A model generated the notes under the pieces. That model did no database searches. It saw only the letters and a program-made list of their open reading frames with translations, and was not told where the DNA came from. This document shows, in pieces, positions 24,504-34,508 of a stretch of DNA of 64,000 bases. The first letter of the stretch is position 1, and each line of letters opens with the position of its first letter. The position numbers were made by a program, and so were the translations under genes. The stretch comes from Fomitopsis serialis (Eukaryota > Basidiomycota > Agaricomycetes > Polyporales > Fomitopsidaceae), in NCBI RefSeq assembly GCF_022376445.1, contig NW_025955021.1, positions 62,001 through 126,000 on the forward strand. Direction: 5' to 3'.

Positions 24504-25493
24504 GCTGTGAGTACTATTAGCATGTGGTGCAGCGGTGAGGACGTGCTTATATACCCTCAAGCTGTCGATCCGGTGCCTGATCCTCCTCACTTGTGTCCGT
24601 CTCGACCATGACGCGTACCCTGCACGGCCTCGTTGCCGCTCATGCCTGTGTTGTGAAGGACTGCAATCGGTCTCACGGCTCACCGTTGCGAATTCAAGAA
24701 CAGAACAGAACGCTATGTCAGGCCTCGCACCAACAGCGCTCAACATCAAAATTACCTCCATTGTACTTCAAGAAGCCGCGAAGCTGTTGAAGCACAGATG
24801 TCAGCTACCGCATAACTCCCAGGCCACCGTTCACCGCGATCCCTTTCTGCACCCATACATCTCGCTGCATCGCCGGCGAGAAGTGCCAACATATGATGAG
24901 AACAGCATCCATCGGCAGCCGGATATTGCTTCGAGGTTGAAGCCGTGCGGGACCGAGATGCGCTCTTCCGTACCACGCGATGTTCTGGTAGTAGCATGCA
25001 ATAGCGAGCTCGACATGAATGTTCCCATGCTTCAGCGCCATCGTCTGGCACAGTGAAGAACAGCATATATATCAGCAACAGATCGCAACGCCCATCCGCA
25101 GGGACCCGTATGTTAAACAACTCACAAGTACGATGTATTCACAATTCGTGAGCTTTGCGCGATGACCGGTCGACCGCTATAATTTGAACATCTCACAGCA
25201 CCAGTTGCGACGAGCTCTTACGCCGCGCGGAAATAGTCGTGATAGGGAAAGCAGCTCATCCGAATGCCTCCAACAAGTACACACCTGCGCCCGCTCTAAC
25301 GCCTGCAAACCAGACATACCATTTTCTATTGTATGTAGGCAAGCCGTCATGGCTGCAGATTGCGAGTCCGTCCGTCAGTCACCAATATACAGATGTGTTG
25401 TGAAGAAGACACAGTAGATTAAGCGAGACAAAGATGCGAGGATGACCGCCGCGACCACAGTGGGCCAGTGGCAATGCGAAGGGCGAGGACATC
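24504..25493. other. Spacer between DUF6533-B and the SH3 gene
   Basis: About 1 kb with one uninterrupted minus-strand frame of roughly 120 codons (24752-25120) and shorter ones, none recognised. It contains the promoter of copy B and the 3' end of the SH3 gene. Confidence 0.4.
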
Positions 25494-26394
25494 TCAGAAA
25501 ATAGCGCCGACGATACCACTGCCGATCGCAGCACCCGCGCCGAAGCCGACACCGCCAGCGGCGGAGGTAGCCATCTGCAGAGAAGAAACAATTGCAATGA
25601 TTAGCAGGTTGACGAGCGGCAGAAACATAACGACTGACCGTGTCCCCGAGCCTGCCATACTTGCTCTTCTTCTTCTCCTGTCCAGCGTCCTGCTGCAGCC
25701 CCAACGAGTTGGTCGGGACCCCTTGTGGCTGCGGCTGCGGCGGGGGCTGGTCACGGCCCGCGTACACCGCGCCGAACGGACGATAGGCAGGCTTCTCCGC
25801 AGGCGGCGGACCCGCAGCATACGGCTGCGGCGGCATGTACTGCTGCGGGGGCGGGGCGTACGCGGGCTGGTACGCGGGCGAGGCGGAAGGCATGGGCGGA
25901 GCGTGCGCAGGAGCAGCACCGTCGAGCTTCTCGACGTGATTCGAGGGGAAGAGGCCCTGGCGGCCGCGGCACCGGCCGGTCCACCAGTCGGCGTTCGTCT
26001 CGTCGATAACTTCGACGATCTCGCCAGAGGAGAAAGAGAGATCGTTGGGTTCCTGAGGCGGTGTCAGCGATGTTCTGAAAACGGAGGCCCATTGTGTTAT
26101 GGGCATACGGGGGTAGCTTACCGAGCCATCCTCGTTGTACGCCCAGACCGCACGAGCACGGTGGGTCGGGGCTGAGCGAGGCGGGGGAAGAGGGACTGCG
26201 CGGCGACCGGGTGCGCTGACAGAGAGGCTGCTCATTTCCTCGATGGGAGGAGCGCTGGCTGCGTTCGCAGACGGAAGCCGGTTGCGCATAAGCTCAGCAT
26301 CAGCCGGGGAGATGTGGTTGTGCGCTACGAGAAAGTCGATGTTCGCGCGGGTCTGCGAGAGGATGTGCGCGAGATATGCTTGGTCGGGAGCCAT
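25494..26394 (-). CDS. SH3-domain adaptor protein (Lsb1/Pin3-like)
   Basis: Exons 26122-26394, 25639-26052 and 25494-25574 give 255 residues in clean frame. The N-terminal helix region (MAPDQAYLAHILSQTRANID, residues 1-50) is followed by one SH3 domain at about residues 79-135. It shows the ALYDY-like start AVWAYNEDG, the acidic RT loop, DWWTGRC with the ligand-binding Trp, and GLFPSNHVE. Then comes a Pro/Tyr/Gln-rich segment with PPPQQYMPPQPYA, and a Gly-rich C-terminus MATSAAGGVGFGAGAA. The arrangement is like yeast Lsb1/Pin3, which bind the WASP homolog Las17 at actin patches; that role is inferred. It is divergent from the pICln gene with 272 bp between starts. A wrecked copy lies at 18.55-19.77 kb. 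Confidence 0.88.
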
Positions 26395-26666
26395 GATAGC
26401 ACCAGAGAATCACAGACGAGTGATAGAGCGTGAAAGAGTAAATAATATATGAGTAGAGAAAGTGGGATGGAGGTGGTTATGTGGACGAGGAGGAACGACG
26501 AGTTCAGGCGTCCACCCAAGCGGGCTCGTCGGCGAGCACCGCTCCTGTCCGGCATGGGTGGACGTGACGGATTGATGGTCACCTTCGGTCACTGCCCGAG
26601 CCTCTCCAGCCACCAACGCGTCTTTCCTCTGCCCGCCTCTGCTCTCCACAAAAAGTTCAATTCGCA
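26395..26666. promoter_or_regulatory. Shared promoter region of the SH3 and pICln genes
   Basis: 272 bp between divergent start codons; both promoters must be here. Inferred from position only. Confidence 0.45.
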
Positions 26667-27673
26667 ATGGCACCGTTCACTCTCGTCACCGCTCTTCCCA
26701 ATCATATCAGCCCAGAGGAACACAAAATCATCGTAGCATCCACGCCCGCGTCGTTCGCCTCTATACCGCCAGTCTTGCGCCATAAGGAGGAGAATGTATC
26801 CGTTACGATCGATCCTCCACTCGAAGGCTTTCCCTTGGAAGACCTCGCAAATGGAACACTCTACGTGATCGAAAGGTAAGGTTCCATATCATTAGAAGAA
26901 AGTGTGCAAACGCTGCAATGCTGAAGTAGGTTCGATCTAGCGCGTTGGTCTTCCTGTCTGCGAACGGACGCGGGTGGTCGGTCGAGTATCCCTCAATCAC
27001 TCTGCACGCCATCTCGCGCGCAGAATCGGGCCCGTCAATATACTGCCAGTTGGACGAAGCTGCTGCTCTCGCAGACAGTGAAGCGCCGATCGACGAGGAC
27101 GCTGATACTGAGATGAAGGAGCTCATCATCGTACCAAGAGACGCTACATCGCGTGAGCACATCCATCTCCCGGGCTGCTGTCGCTGACCTAAGTTCATTC
27201 AAATTCTTGCTCTTTGTGCAGTTGAGCCGATCTTCGAAGCCCTCTCCCTCTGCGCATCCCTTCATCCCGACCCTGCCTCCGCCAACGACATGGATGAAGA
27301 CGGCGACGACGCCTTCATCGACGCCGGCGCATTCGAGACGTTCAACGGCGACGAGAACGAGGAGCTTAGCGAGGTTGGCCGGGTGCGCAGTGATTTCATC
27401 AATAACAACCGTTATGCACCGTACTAGACATCCTTTCTCCCTTTTTCGCCTTCTATCGTTGCGCTTGATGTCCCCTCCGATGTGGATGGGAAATGATAGG
27501 CGGCGCTCGAGCATCTGGAGTCGATCATATACGATCCGTGGGAGAAGAAGAGGGAGCCTGAGGGCGGGGCGCAAGGAGAGGGGGCTGAGAAGGGTGCCGA
27601 TGAAGGCGAGGACGAGCAAAATGCGGGCGGTGCATCCGGGGGCAGCGAACCTACGGCGGAAAACGCGCCTTGA
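26667..27673 (+). CDS. pICln / Lot5-like methylosome chaperone
   Basis: Voldacs-family protein (pICln, chloride conductance regulator), which in animals delivers Sm proteins to the PRMT5 methylosome for snRNP assembly. Exons 26667-26875, 26941-27152, 27222-27382 and 27500-27673 give an unbroken 251-residue protein. The PH-like fold is recognisable from NGTLYVIE, SALVFLSANGRGWSVEYPSI and LHAISR, followed by the acidic loop DSEAPIDEDADTEM, MKELIIVP, and the helix LEPIFEALSLCASLHPD. The tail is very acidic (DMDEDGDDAFIDAGAFETFN), as is typical. A short helix with LEHLESIIYDP and a Glu/Gly-rich end complete it. All four exons are in phase. It starts 272 bp from the divergent SH3 gene. Confidence 0.88.
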
Positions 27674-28239
27674 TGCATGGCGTCGTTCTGACGGGAACCA
27701 CGCGTTACGCTGCCCGCTGCCAGTGTACTCGGCATACGAGACCGAAACGACCCCCAGTGCGTCCAAAAGTAGCTGTGTACCGAATATTGTGTTGCTCTCA
27801 TGTATTATGCAGTCTAAGTTCAAAATCACGACATTTTACTCTCGAATAGCCAGAGAATCAGGCTGGCTGAACTGCGACTGACGGAGCCGAGACCAGCTGC
27901 CCAAGAGCACGCAGGATCGCACTGGCGTCCATTGTCATACCCTCGATCTGACTTGTTCGTTTGAATACCTTTTCATTGATTGGTGAAGATCCGGAACAGA
28001 CGAAAACACAAACCCGCTCCTCAGCTACCAGTTCTACGCAGATAGTTCGTAGCTACATCGGCGAGCGAGCTCTCTCGTCCACACGGCTGAGTGTGCGTAT
28101 TACTAACGGCTCGCATTCGTCAACAGACCTCTACACGGACTTGTTCTTCACAGCGAAGATGACTACCGACTAACGCGTCCTCAGCACCCTGTCAAGAACC
28201 GGAACTCGCAAGAGAACGTACCACCATCATCCAAAGGAT

Positions 28240-28640
28240 CCCTACCTGTATCTCAGCAGGCATGTCAAGCACAAATCTCGAGTTCTTCCTGCGCTCAAAG
28301 ACGCCTCGACGATGTTCGAGCCGACCTCCTGGCACGCGACGCGGAACCGCAGCGTCTCCCCGAGCGCCTCGTACTCGACCCAACCGTCCGAACCGCCAGG
28401 ACCTTCGGCCATCGACAAACTGTATATCAGCGGTCCTCCGCCTCGCTGCTCAGGATGTACGCACCCCATTTGTCCTCGATGTGCATCTCGGGCGACATCT
28501 TGTTGGAGCTGGTGTACGTGGGCGGCTCCCCGACCCACCTGCCCCAGCTCGCGTCCCACCGCTCGCGCGAGCGTCGTGTCGAACGTGTCCTCGATGCACA
28601 AGTAATAGCAGCCAATTCCCGGGTGACGCACCTTCAGTTT
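28240..28640 (-). other. Coding-like relic, family not recognised
   Basis: GC-rich, with third-position bias on the minus strand across two frames. ERWDASWGRWVGEPPTYTSS, MHIEDKWGAYILSSEAEDR and WVEYEALGETLRFRVACQEV would form one protein if joined by an intron or a one-base correction near 28430. No start or end was identified. It may be a small exon cluster or the relic of a gene. Confidence 0.3.
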
Positions 28641-28736
28641 TCACCTCATCGTCGGACTTACAGCTGTCGGATGGCTGTTCTTGTTGAAGCGCCGTGTCGA
28701 CGAAGTGTGCACTGCGAGAAGCTCCATATAAGTATT

Positions 28737-28845
28737 TTGAGTGGCAGTCCACCAATTTCCTGTGATCCTGTATGCATTCTCGGGTGGCAAACGTTGCCAC
28801 TCGAAAAAGCGTACGGGAACACAGGAAATTTGTGGAAAAGCTCAA
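28737..28845. repeat. Long imperfect palindrome
   Basis: The core arms (28754-28791 and 28793-28830) start and end with AATTTCCTGTG and its complement and meet at GGCAAACGTTGCC. About 33 of 39 positions pair. A weaker match extends outward to TTGAG/CTCAA at 28737 and 28845. Two of the mismatches are TG against CG. The transcript of either strand would form a hairpin. Confidence 0.8.
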
Positions 28846-29295
28846 GGAGTGCCGCGGCGATGTTCTCGACAAGCCAGCCACTGGCAAGTATCCAGTGCGT
28901 GCTGGAACGAGTCCACATATACTTTGGCTGCCTGGCAGTAGCACCTATGGCAAGTAGTATATATGTACATGGATCAGCGTTGAGCGCTGAGCACTGACTT
29001 ACACACTACTGCTACTTACAGCCGAGAATGGCAAACCCACTTAGACCATTCTGGATGGCACGCGCTGGGGCGAGCCTGCTTAACCACTGTCATTTCAACC
29101 ACAGGCATGCTGAACGTCGTGCATACCGCACCCACAAACCAGCTAGAATCCACAAACATTGATTGTTCCGATCAACCACCACGCTGTTGTTATTCTTCAC
29201 ATCATGCAGGTCATTCCACTTAATTCACAAAAGGCGACGGATACAATGCATACGACTAAACGAAGCCTACGATAAATACGACAGTTCACTCCCTC

Positions 29296-31299
29296 TCACT
29301 CCTCGATGTTATACATCCGGTTCGGCTCGATGCGCGGAGGCTGGCTCGGCCCTGACGGACCCTCACCAGCACCGATCGTCTGCGTCGACACCGGGCGCAC
29401 ATACTCGCCCTTCGACGTCCTCACCGGCCCGCCCGAAACGACCGCCGAGCCACCCGCCTCGCTCGCCTCGTACGACGGCGGCGCAACATCGTCCTCATGG
29501 GCCGTCGCACCGCCGTACAGCAAAGGCGCGTCCACGCCGGGCGAGCCCGTCCGGCCTTGCTGCGAGGCGCCGAGGGTGTACGGCTGGATCGTGTTCGCGG
29601 CCTTGTGCTCCTCGACCATCGCGACGGTGTCCTTTAGGATCGCGCGGTCCTGGCGGCTGCGGATGTAGAAGAACGCGGCGATGCCGATGAGGAGCACGCC
29701 GACGACGCCGCCGACGGTGCCCCCGGCGATCGCGCCGACGTTTGTGGACTTCTTGGCCGCGGCCTTGGGTGCGAAGCCGACGGCGTCGGTCCCGTTGCGC
29801 CCGACGTTGAAGACGCTACGGCGAGCGAGGGTGAGCTACACGTGCACAGAAATGTAGCGGGCGCGACTTACAGGTACACCTGGCTGACAAAGAGCGCGCC
29901 AAAGATGTACTCCTCGACGGAGGAGTCCGTCCAGCCTTCCACACCGCTGAAACAGGCACCATTGCTTGCCCGCCGCACGAGCACGGACTCGTCGAACGTG
30001 AACGTCTGGTCGTTGATGTTGATGGTCAGCGAGACCTTGGAGCCGCAGGGTACCTCCCACGCTTGTGACTGCGAGCCGAGCGTCGAAAAGCCAGACTGCA
30101 CGGACGAACCAGAGATCACCGCATCTACGCCGATCCGTCAATAACCTCGGTCAGCGCCAACCGAGGAACGACTTACTGAAGAGCTGCGCCTCCTTGGCAG
30201 GGAAGTAGATGTCGGTGTAGTACGGGTCCACGCTGACCATCATCTGGTCCCCACTATCGAAGCTGTCCCCTCCGCTGCTCACCTTCCACCCGTCGAGCGG
30301 CACCGACCAATCCGGCTGACTCCCCGCCGAGTACACCGTGGACGAGTTGCTCTGCACGTTCTTGTACGTCAGGCCGCCTTGGTTGTACTTCGACGAGTCG
30401 GGCGCGAGCCAGTGAAGCGTGCCCGCGCCGGTCGAGGTCGGCGAGGCGGCCGCGGAACCGGACGTGCTCGTGGGCGTCGCGACCGGCGGGAGGATGTCCA
30501 TGCCGAACTGGAAGCTGTCCTGGTTGGCGTTGTTCTGCAGCCATTGGCTGAAGATGGTGTCGCCGAAGCCGGCGGTGTAGCCTGAGGACGAAGAGGAGCT
30601 GCTGGATTGCGCGGAGGAGAAGCGGTTCGTGCCGAGCCCGAGCAGGCCGGAGGCTCCGCTCCCGAATACGGTGCCGTTCTGCTGGTTCTGTGCGACGACG
30701 ACTACAGTGGGCTCAGCACTGGCGTGTGCGACTTCCATAGGCGGTCACTTACTCGTCTGGTTCTTGTAAGTCCATGGAGAGCCTGTAGTAGTCATGGTGC
30801 AGTCCTCCTTGATAACTGACCCGCTGTAGGATCCGCCAGTCAAGGATACGCTGTCGTTCCCGTTCAGAGACTTCGCCGTGCTCGACGCGCTCTGGTTGTA
30901 CCTGCCATGGATTCACGACTAAGCGAGTGTACATTCAGAGAGAAGGGAAGGAACGCACAAGCTAATATCGCTGCAAGAGCTGCATCCCGTACCCGCAACA
31001 GAGGTGAGACCTGTGCTGGTCGCAAGCGTAAAGTTGAAGTTCTGCTGGTTCGCGCCAGGAGACTGTTCATCGTCTGCGTGAGCCTCGACGCCTCATCCTG
31101 AGTTGTTATTGCGTACCATGACGACTGGAATCACATATCTACCGTTCGAATCGAAGTGGAGAGGGATGTCAATGGTGGTGGGGGCCGCTGCCTGGGACGT
31201 CGCGCGTTTGGTGATGCCCAGACCAGGGAGAGCGTAAGCAAGGTGGGCGAGGCAGAACGCGATGCACGCGGCTTTCTTCGAGGACGACATGATAGACAT
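29296..31299 (-). CDS. Membrane-anchored pepsin-like protein lacking catalytic aspartates
   Basis: Start MSIMSSSKKAACIAFCLAHL at 31299 (or the second ATG at 31290) gives a signal peptide ending near AYALPG. The body has the pepsin fold landmarks of the A1 family: FNFTLATSTGLTSVAG in the first active-site position, a CSSC pair, SGASGLLGLG matching the conserved (I/L)(I/L)GLG strand, and AVISGSSVQSGF in the second active-site position. Both DTG/DSG motifs lack the aspartate (STG and ISG), so proteolysis is not expected. The C-terminal part has a juxtamembrane Lys/Asn region, a transmembrane helix (GGVVGVLLIGIAAFFYI) and a cytoplasmic Pro/Ser-rich tail with APPSYE, ending RMYNIEE at 29296. Short introns separate the exons. 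It could be a cell-surface binding or sensor protein; that is inference. Confidence 0.75.
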
Positions 31300-33904
31300 C
31301 CTATGCAATAGTAACGCGACAAAAATTACGCTGCACGACGCGTCATTCAGCTCTCCCGATCGTCTCAGTACCCGTTGCCACGCACCAAGACAAAATACTC
31401 TAGCCGCAAAGTAAGATTGGGCGAAGGGAGAAATAAGGAGAGAAGTCGTGCAAGAAGACGTCGAAGAAGGCTCTCTCGCCGACGACCAAGGTGGACGAGC
31501 AGAGAGGAGCGAACAGCCTACTCCCTCCTGTTTCACTCGCCTTACATGCTTCTGTCTTAGTGCGCGCGACCGCAGGCGCCTCCGGGACGCGTGCGCGAGG
31601 GACGATCAATCGCCGTGATTTGGCGACACAGCATCCCTGCCCGTGATCGCGTTTCCTCCCCTCCGCCCGTACCATCTTGTTCAGAACGCGTATGCAGGTG
31701 TCTACACACACCACTTCGAGTACACGACCTCTACCGTCGACACGCTGCAGGACGAAGAGGGGTGCTGTCTTTGCCTCGGAACTCTAGCTGACAAGTGAGA
31801 CAGGAGCCACAGACAAGGCCGCAATCGGGTGCCTAATCGCCGATGCTGGAGCTGTGTCTCTGCTAAATGAGCTGGTGGTGGTGGCTGCCTGCGGCTGCAC
31901 CACTGTCGCACCAAGCCCCGAGGGGTGCTCGCGGTTCACACTGGGAGAGATACGTGTGTGGTCATCATCCTGTGTTTCATCACGGCAACCCTTCTTGGCC
32001 CCGATTCGTGCTGTGCGGTACCCGTTCTCTGTTGTCTTGGTCTTTCTCTCATCTCATCTCCCAGGTCATCAGTTCCGAGTGGAGGTCGACTTGCGATGTC
32101 AGCAAAATCACTCCACGATACTCAACGCCCCTAGGCCGGAAGTCTAGAGCCATGAGCAACAACATTCGGATCTGTGCGACGACCGCAACGCCCTTACCCC
32201 TTCAAAGAAACCCGGGCGCCTCGCCCACTGTACCCTTCAGCTAGCGAGTGTATTGATTACGGAGCACAGCATTTCGCCGCAACTACGGGAGTGAGCCCTA
32301 AACTCATCAATGCGTCGCGACCACTCAGTTGGTAGATGAGGGGTTGTGCGGAGGAGTAGGCGATCTGTGTCCTCGTCTTTAGTGAAGTACGGCCATCGTC
32401 GTAGAGGTGCTGACGCGACAGAGATACTTCCAGCAAGAGGCTACATAGGAGGGCGCTCGACAATCTCGGGACATCGTCTCGAATGATGTTCTCATCATGC
32501 GCGTTGTTGACATGAACTGACAATGCTATGATCATGCATGCCGTCCCTGGATCTGCGCCATCGTCCCACGCCCTCATTGTCTGGACTCTGAAACTATTCA
32601 TCTCGGTGTACCTACCACCTGTTCCGAGCACTCCACAACTTCGCCTGGTCCGCGGGCTGCTTGCTCGAACCGCACGGTCACACAGGCTCAACATACATGC
32701 ACAGTAGTGTTTGACACGTCCCAGACCTCCCTCGAGTCCTAGCTCTACATCGAGCGCTCCTGCTAACCACCCATAGCATAGCGAAACTAGAACGTAGTAA
32801 GCTCCCGTCCTGATATGCTACTCATTTCCAACTCACCGTTCTTATTTGACCGCCAGCCCTCGACTTCATGTACCTCGCTCGTGGCGAACCTACAACATAC
32901 CATCGCACGCCCGTCCACCTTCTCGCCCTGCTATCCATCTGTGTCACCAACCTTGTCTGACCGCAACAATGACCCACCACCAGCACAGCCAACCTTCGTT
33001 CTTCAACCGCCTTCCCATACCTATAACGGGCTCGCGGCGAAACTTGAACATACGCTAGTACGCCCGCCCGTCTTCTCGTTCGTCATCCCATGTGGATCAC
33101 CAACCTTACTTGACGGCAGCGATGGGCCACCAAACCGCTGTTGGCTTCTACAAGTAGCGGCACAGCCAGCCCTCGTGTTCCTTGCACGGCGTCCCAGGTC
33201 TAAGTTCAAATGCACGTCGCTCGGATCCACTCGCTATGTATTTCAACGCGCTTCCGCCCGGATCGTCGCGTCCTTCCATGCATCATCGTATCTCCTTCGC
33301 TCATGCCTGCTTGCCTTTGGAGGCCCGTAGATCCTCGGCCCGCCCTCCGGCATCTGGCAGTTCCAGTGCAGTCTGACAGTGGAACTGCTCAGCGCTGGAC
33401 AAACGCCGCACACGGTGCTCAGACGACTCATGTGCAAGCCCTTCTCAAAACACCGGGAGCAATGCTGTCGACGCCCGTCCTCTCGAGTCACTGCTGGGTC
33501 AGCGGTCGTGTCTGGGACGCAGAACCTGGACTCCGCGCTCACTTGCATCTGGCCTTCTCTGACTAGTTCGACAGGTGCTTCTAGGTCAATCAGCAGGTGG
33601 CGCGCGCGCGGACACACGGCGTCTTCATACATGCTCACAGTATGGAACATCTCGTACCGGTACTTCCATGGCTGCATCGCTACTAGGGCGGACCTTGCCT
33701 TGTTGGTTATGTTCGCCGCGCGTGAAGGCCTGAAGGGAAAGTCAACCAATTCATTCACAGTACGTCCGTGTTATTCGTATCGTACACGGGTTCGACGCTC
33801 ATCCGTGGACAGCCTCATCCCGGCCACATCGGGTATAACGTATCATACAAAAAGAGAGGCGAAACGAGAAAGGGTGACGGGCAGAGCTGACGGCGCGTCT
33901 GCCC
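31300..33904. other. Gene-poor stretch with a degenerate tandem repeat
   Basis: Several unbroken frames on both strands (for example 33243-33758 minus and 32815-33330 plus) lack recognised similarity and splice-linked partners. Only the 153-bp duplication noted separately was identified. It contains the promoter of the pepsin-like gene at its left end. Confidence 0.4.
32876..33140. repeat. Degenerate 153-bp direct duplication
   Basis: Two copies offset by 153 bases (51 codons). CACCAACCTTGTCTGAC near 32945 matches CACCAACCTTACTTGAC near 33098, and the plus-strand frames read LVANLQHTIARPSTFS and LAAKLEHTLVRPPVFS. A shorter match (CACAGCCA.CC) recurs near 32981 and 33158. Confidence 0.6.
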
Positions 33905-34508
33905 TCACATCCAGCCACCTTCGGACAAGAGTTTCGTACCTCTGCGTTATCAGGCTTGAGGTCGCCGTTCAGAGGCGCGAAGTACTTCCTCGAGTTATGT
34001 CGGTACGCGACGGGGAAGAACAGGCCCTCCTTCTGGGGTTCGCGTCGCGACGAGACGGGCGAGTTGCACATGAGCAGCAGCGAGGGACGTGAGCGGGACG
34101 AGGGATGACCTACCTGCCGAGTGGCCCCCTTCCGTGTATTTGAGCCTGATATTGTCCCCTGCAACCACTCCCCGTCCTCCGTCTTGATCCACACTGGATC
34201 TCCGTTCTGCATCGCGTACATGCGCGTCATACCTCAGCGACCGCGTACATAGAGAGGAGGGGGACGCGCAGAAGCGCGTAGCGCACCTTGAACTGCCATG
34301 ATATTGGCTCGTCGAGCTCCTCCGGCTGGTACTCGATCGATGTCGATGGGGACGCGCGCTCGAACTCCTCGTCGCTGCTGTGTGCTGCGAACTCAGAGGA
34401 GTCGGCGCTGCTCGAGGTGCCCTCGCTGCTCGTCCGCGTGGTTGGGGGCGCGCGCTGGGCGTGCCGTGCGTTTCGTTTGGACTTGGACGAGATGGGCGAG
34501 GGTGGCAT
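33905..34508 (-). CDS. Uncharacterised small protein with a Tudor/SH3-barrel-like segment
   Basis: The N-terminus from 34508 is Ser-rich (SKSKRNARHAQRAPPTTRTS) and acidic, then QFKVRYALLRVPLLSMYAV. A segment MQNGDPVWIKTEDGEWLQGT looks like the first strands of a Tudor or SH3-like barrel. After an intron the second half reads EGLFFPVAYRHNSRKYFAPL and NGDLKPDNAEV, and the expected end is LLSEGGWM. I believe short proteins of this type (a WIKT-D-GEW motif, KYFAPLNG and a terminal GGW) are common in Agaricomycetes, but I know no function. Two joins, at about 34227 and 33918, require one extra base each. The upper part could alternatively be a separate frame. Confidence 0.5.

Larger units (their letters stand above)
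27674..29295. other. Intergenic region with a palindrome and a possible coding relic
   Basis: No complete gene. It contains the GC-rich coding-like patch at 28240-28640 and the long imperfect palindrome at 28737-28845, both listed separately. The rest shows nothing recognised. Confidence 0.45.

Noticed and set aside
33379..34092. 237-codon plus-strand frame
   Set aside because: Partly antisense to the small uncharacterised protein gene and without homology; not supported as a gene.
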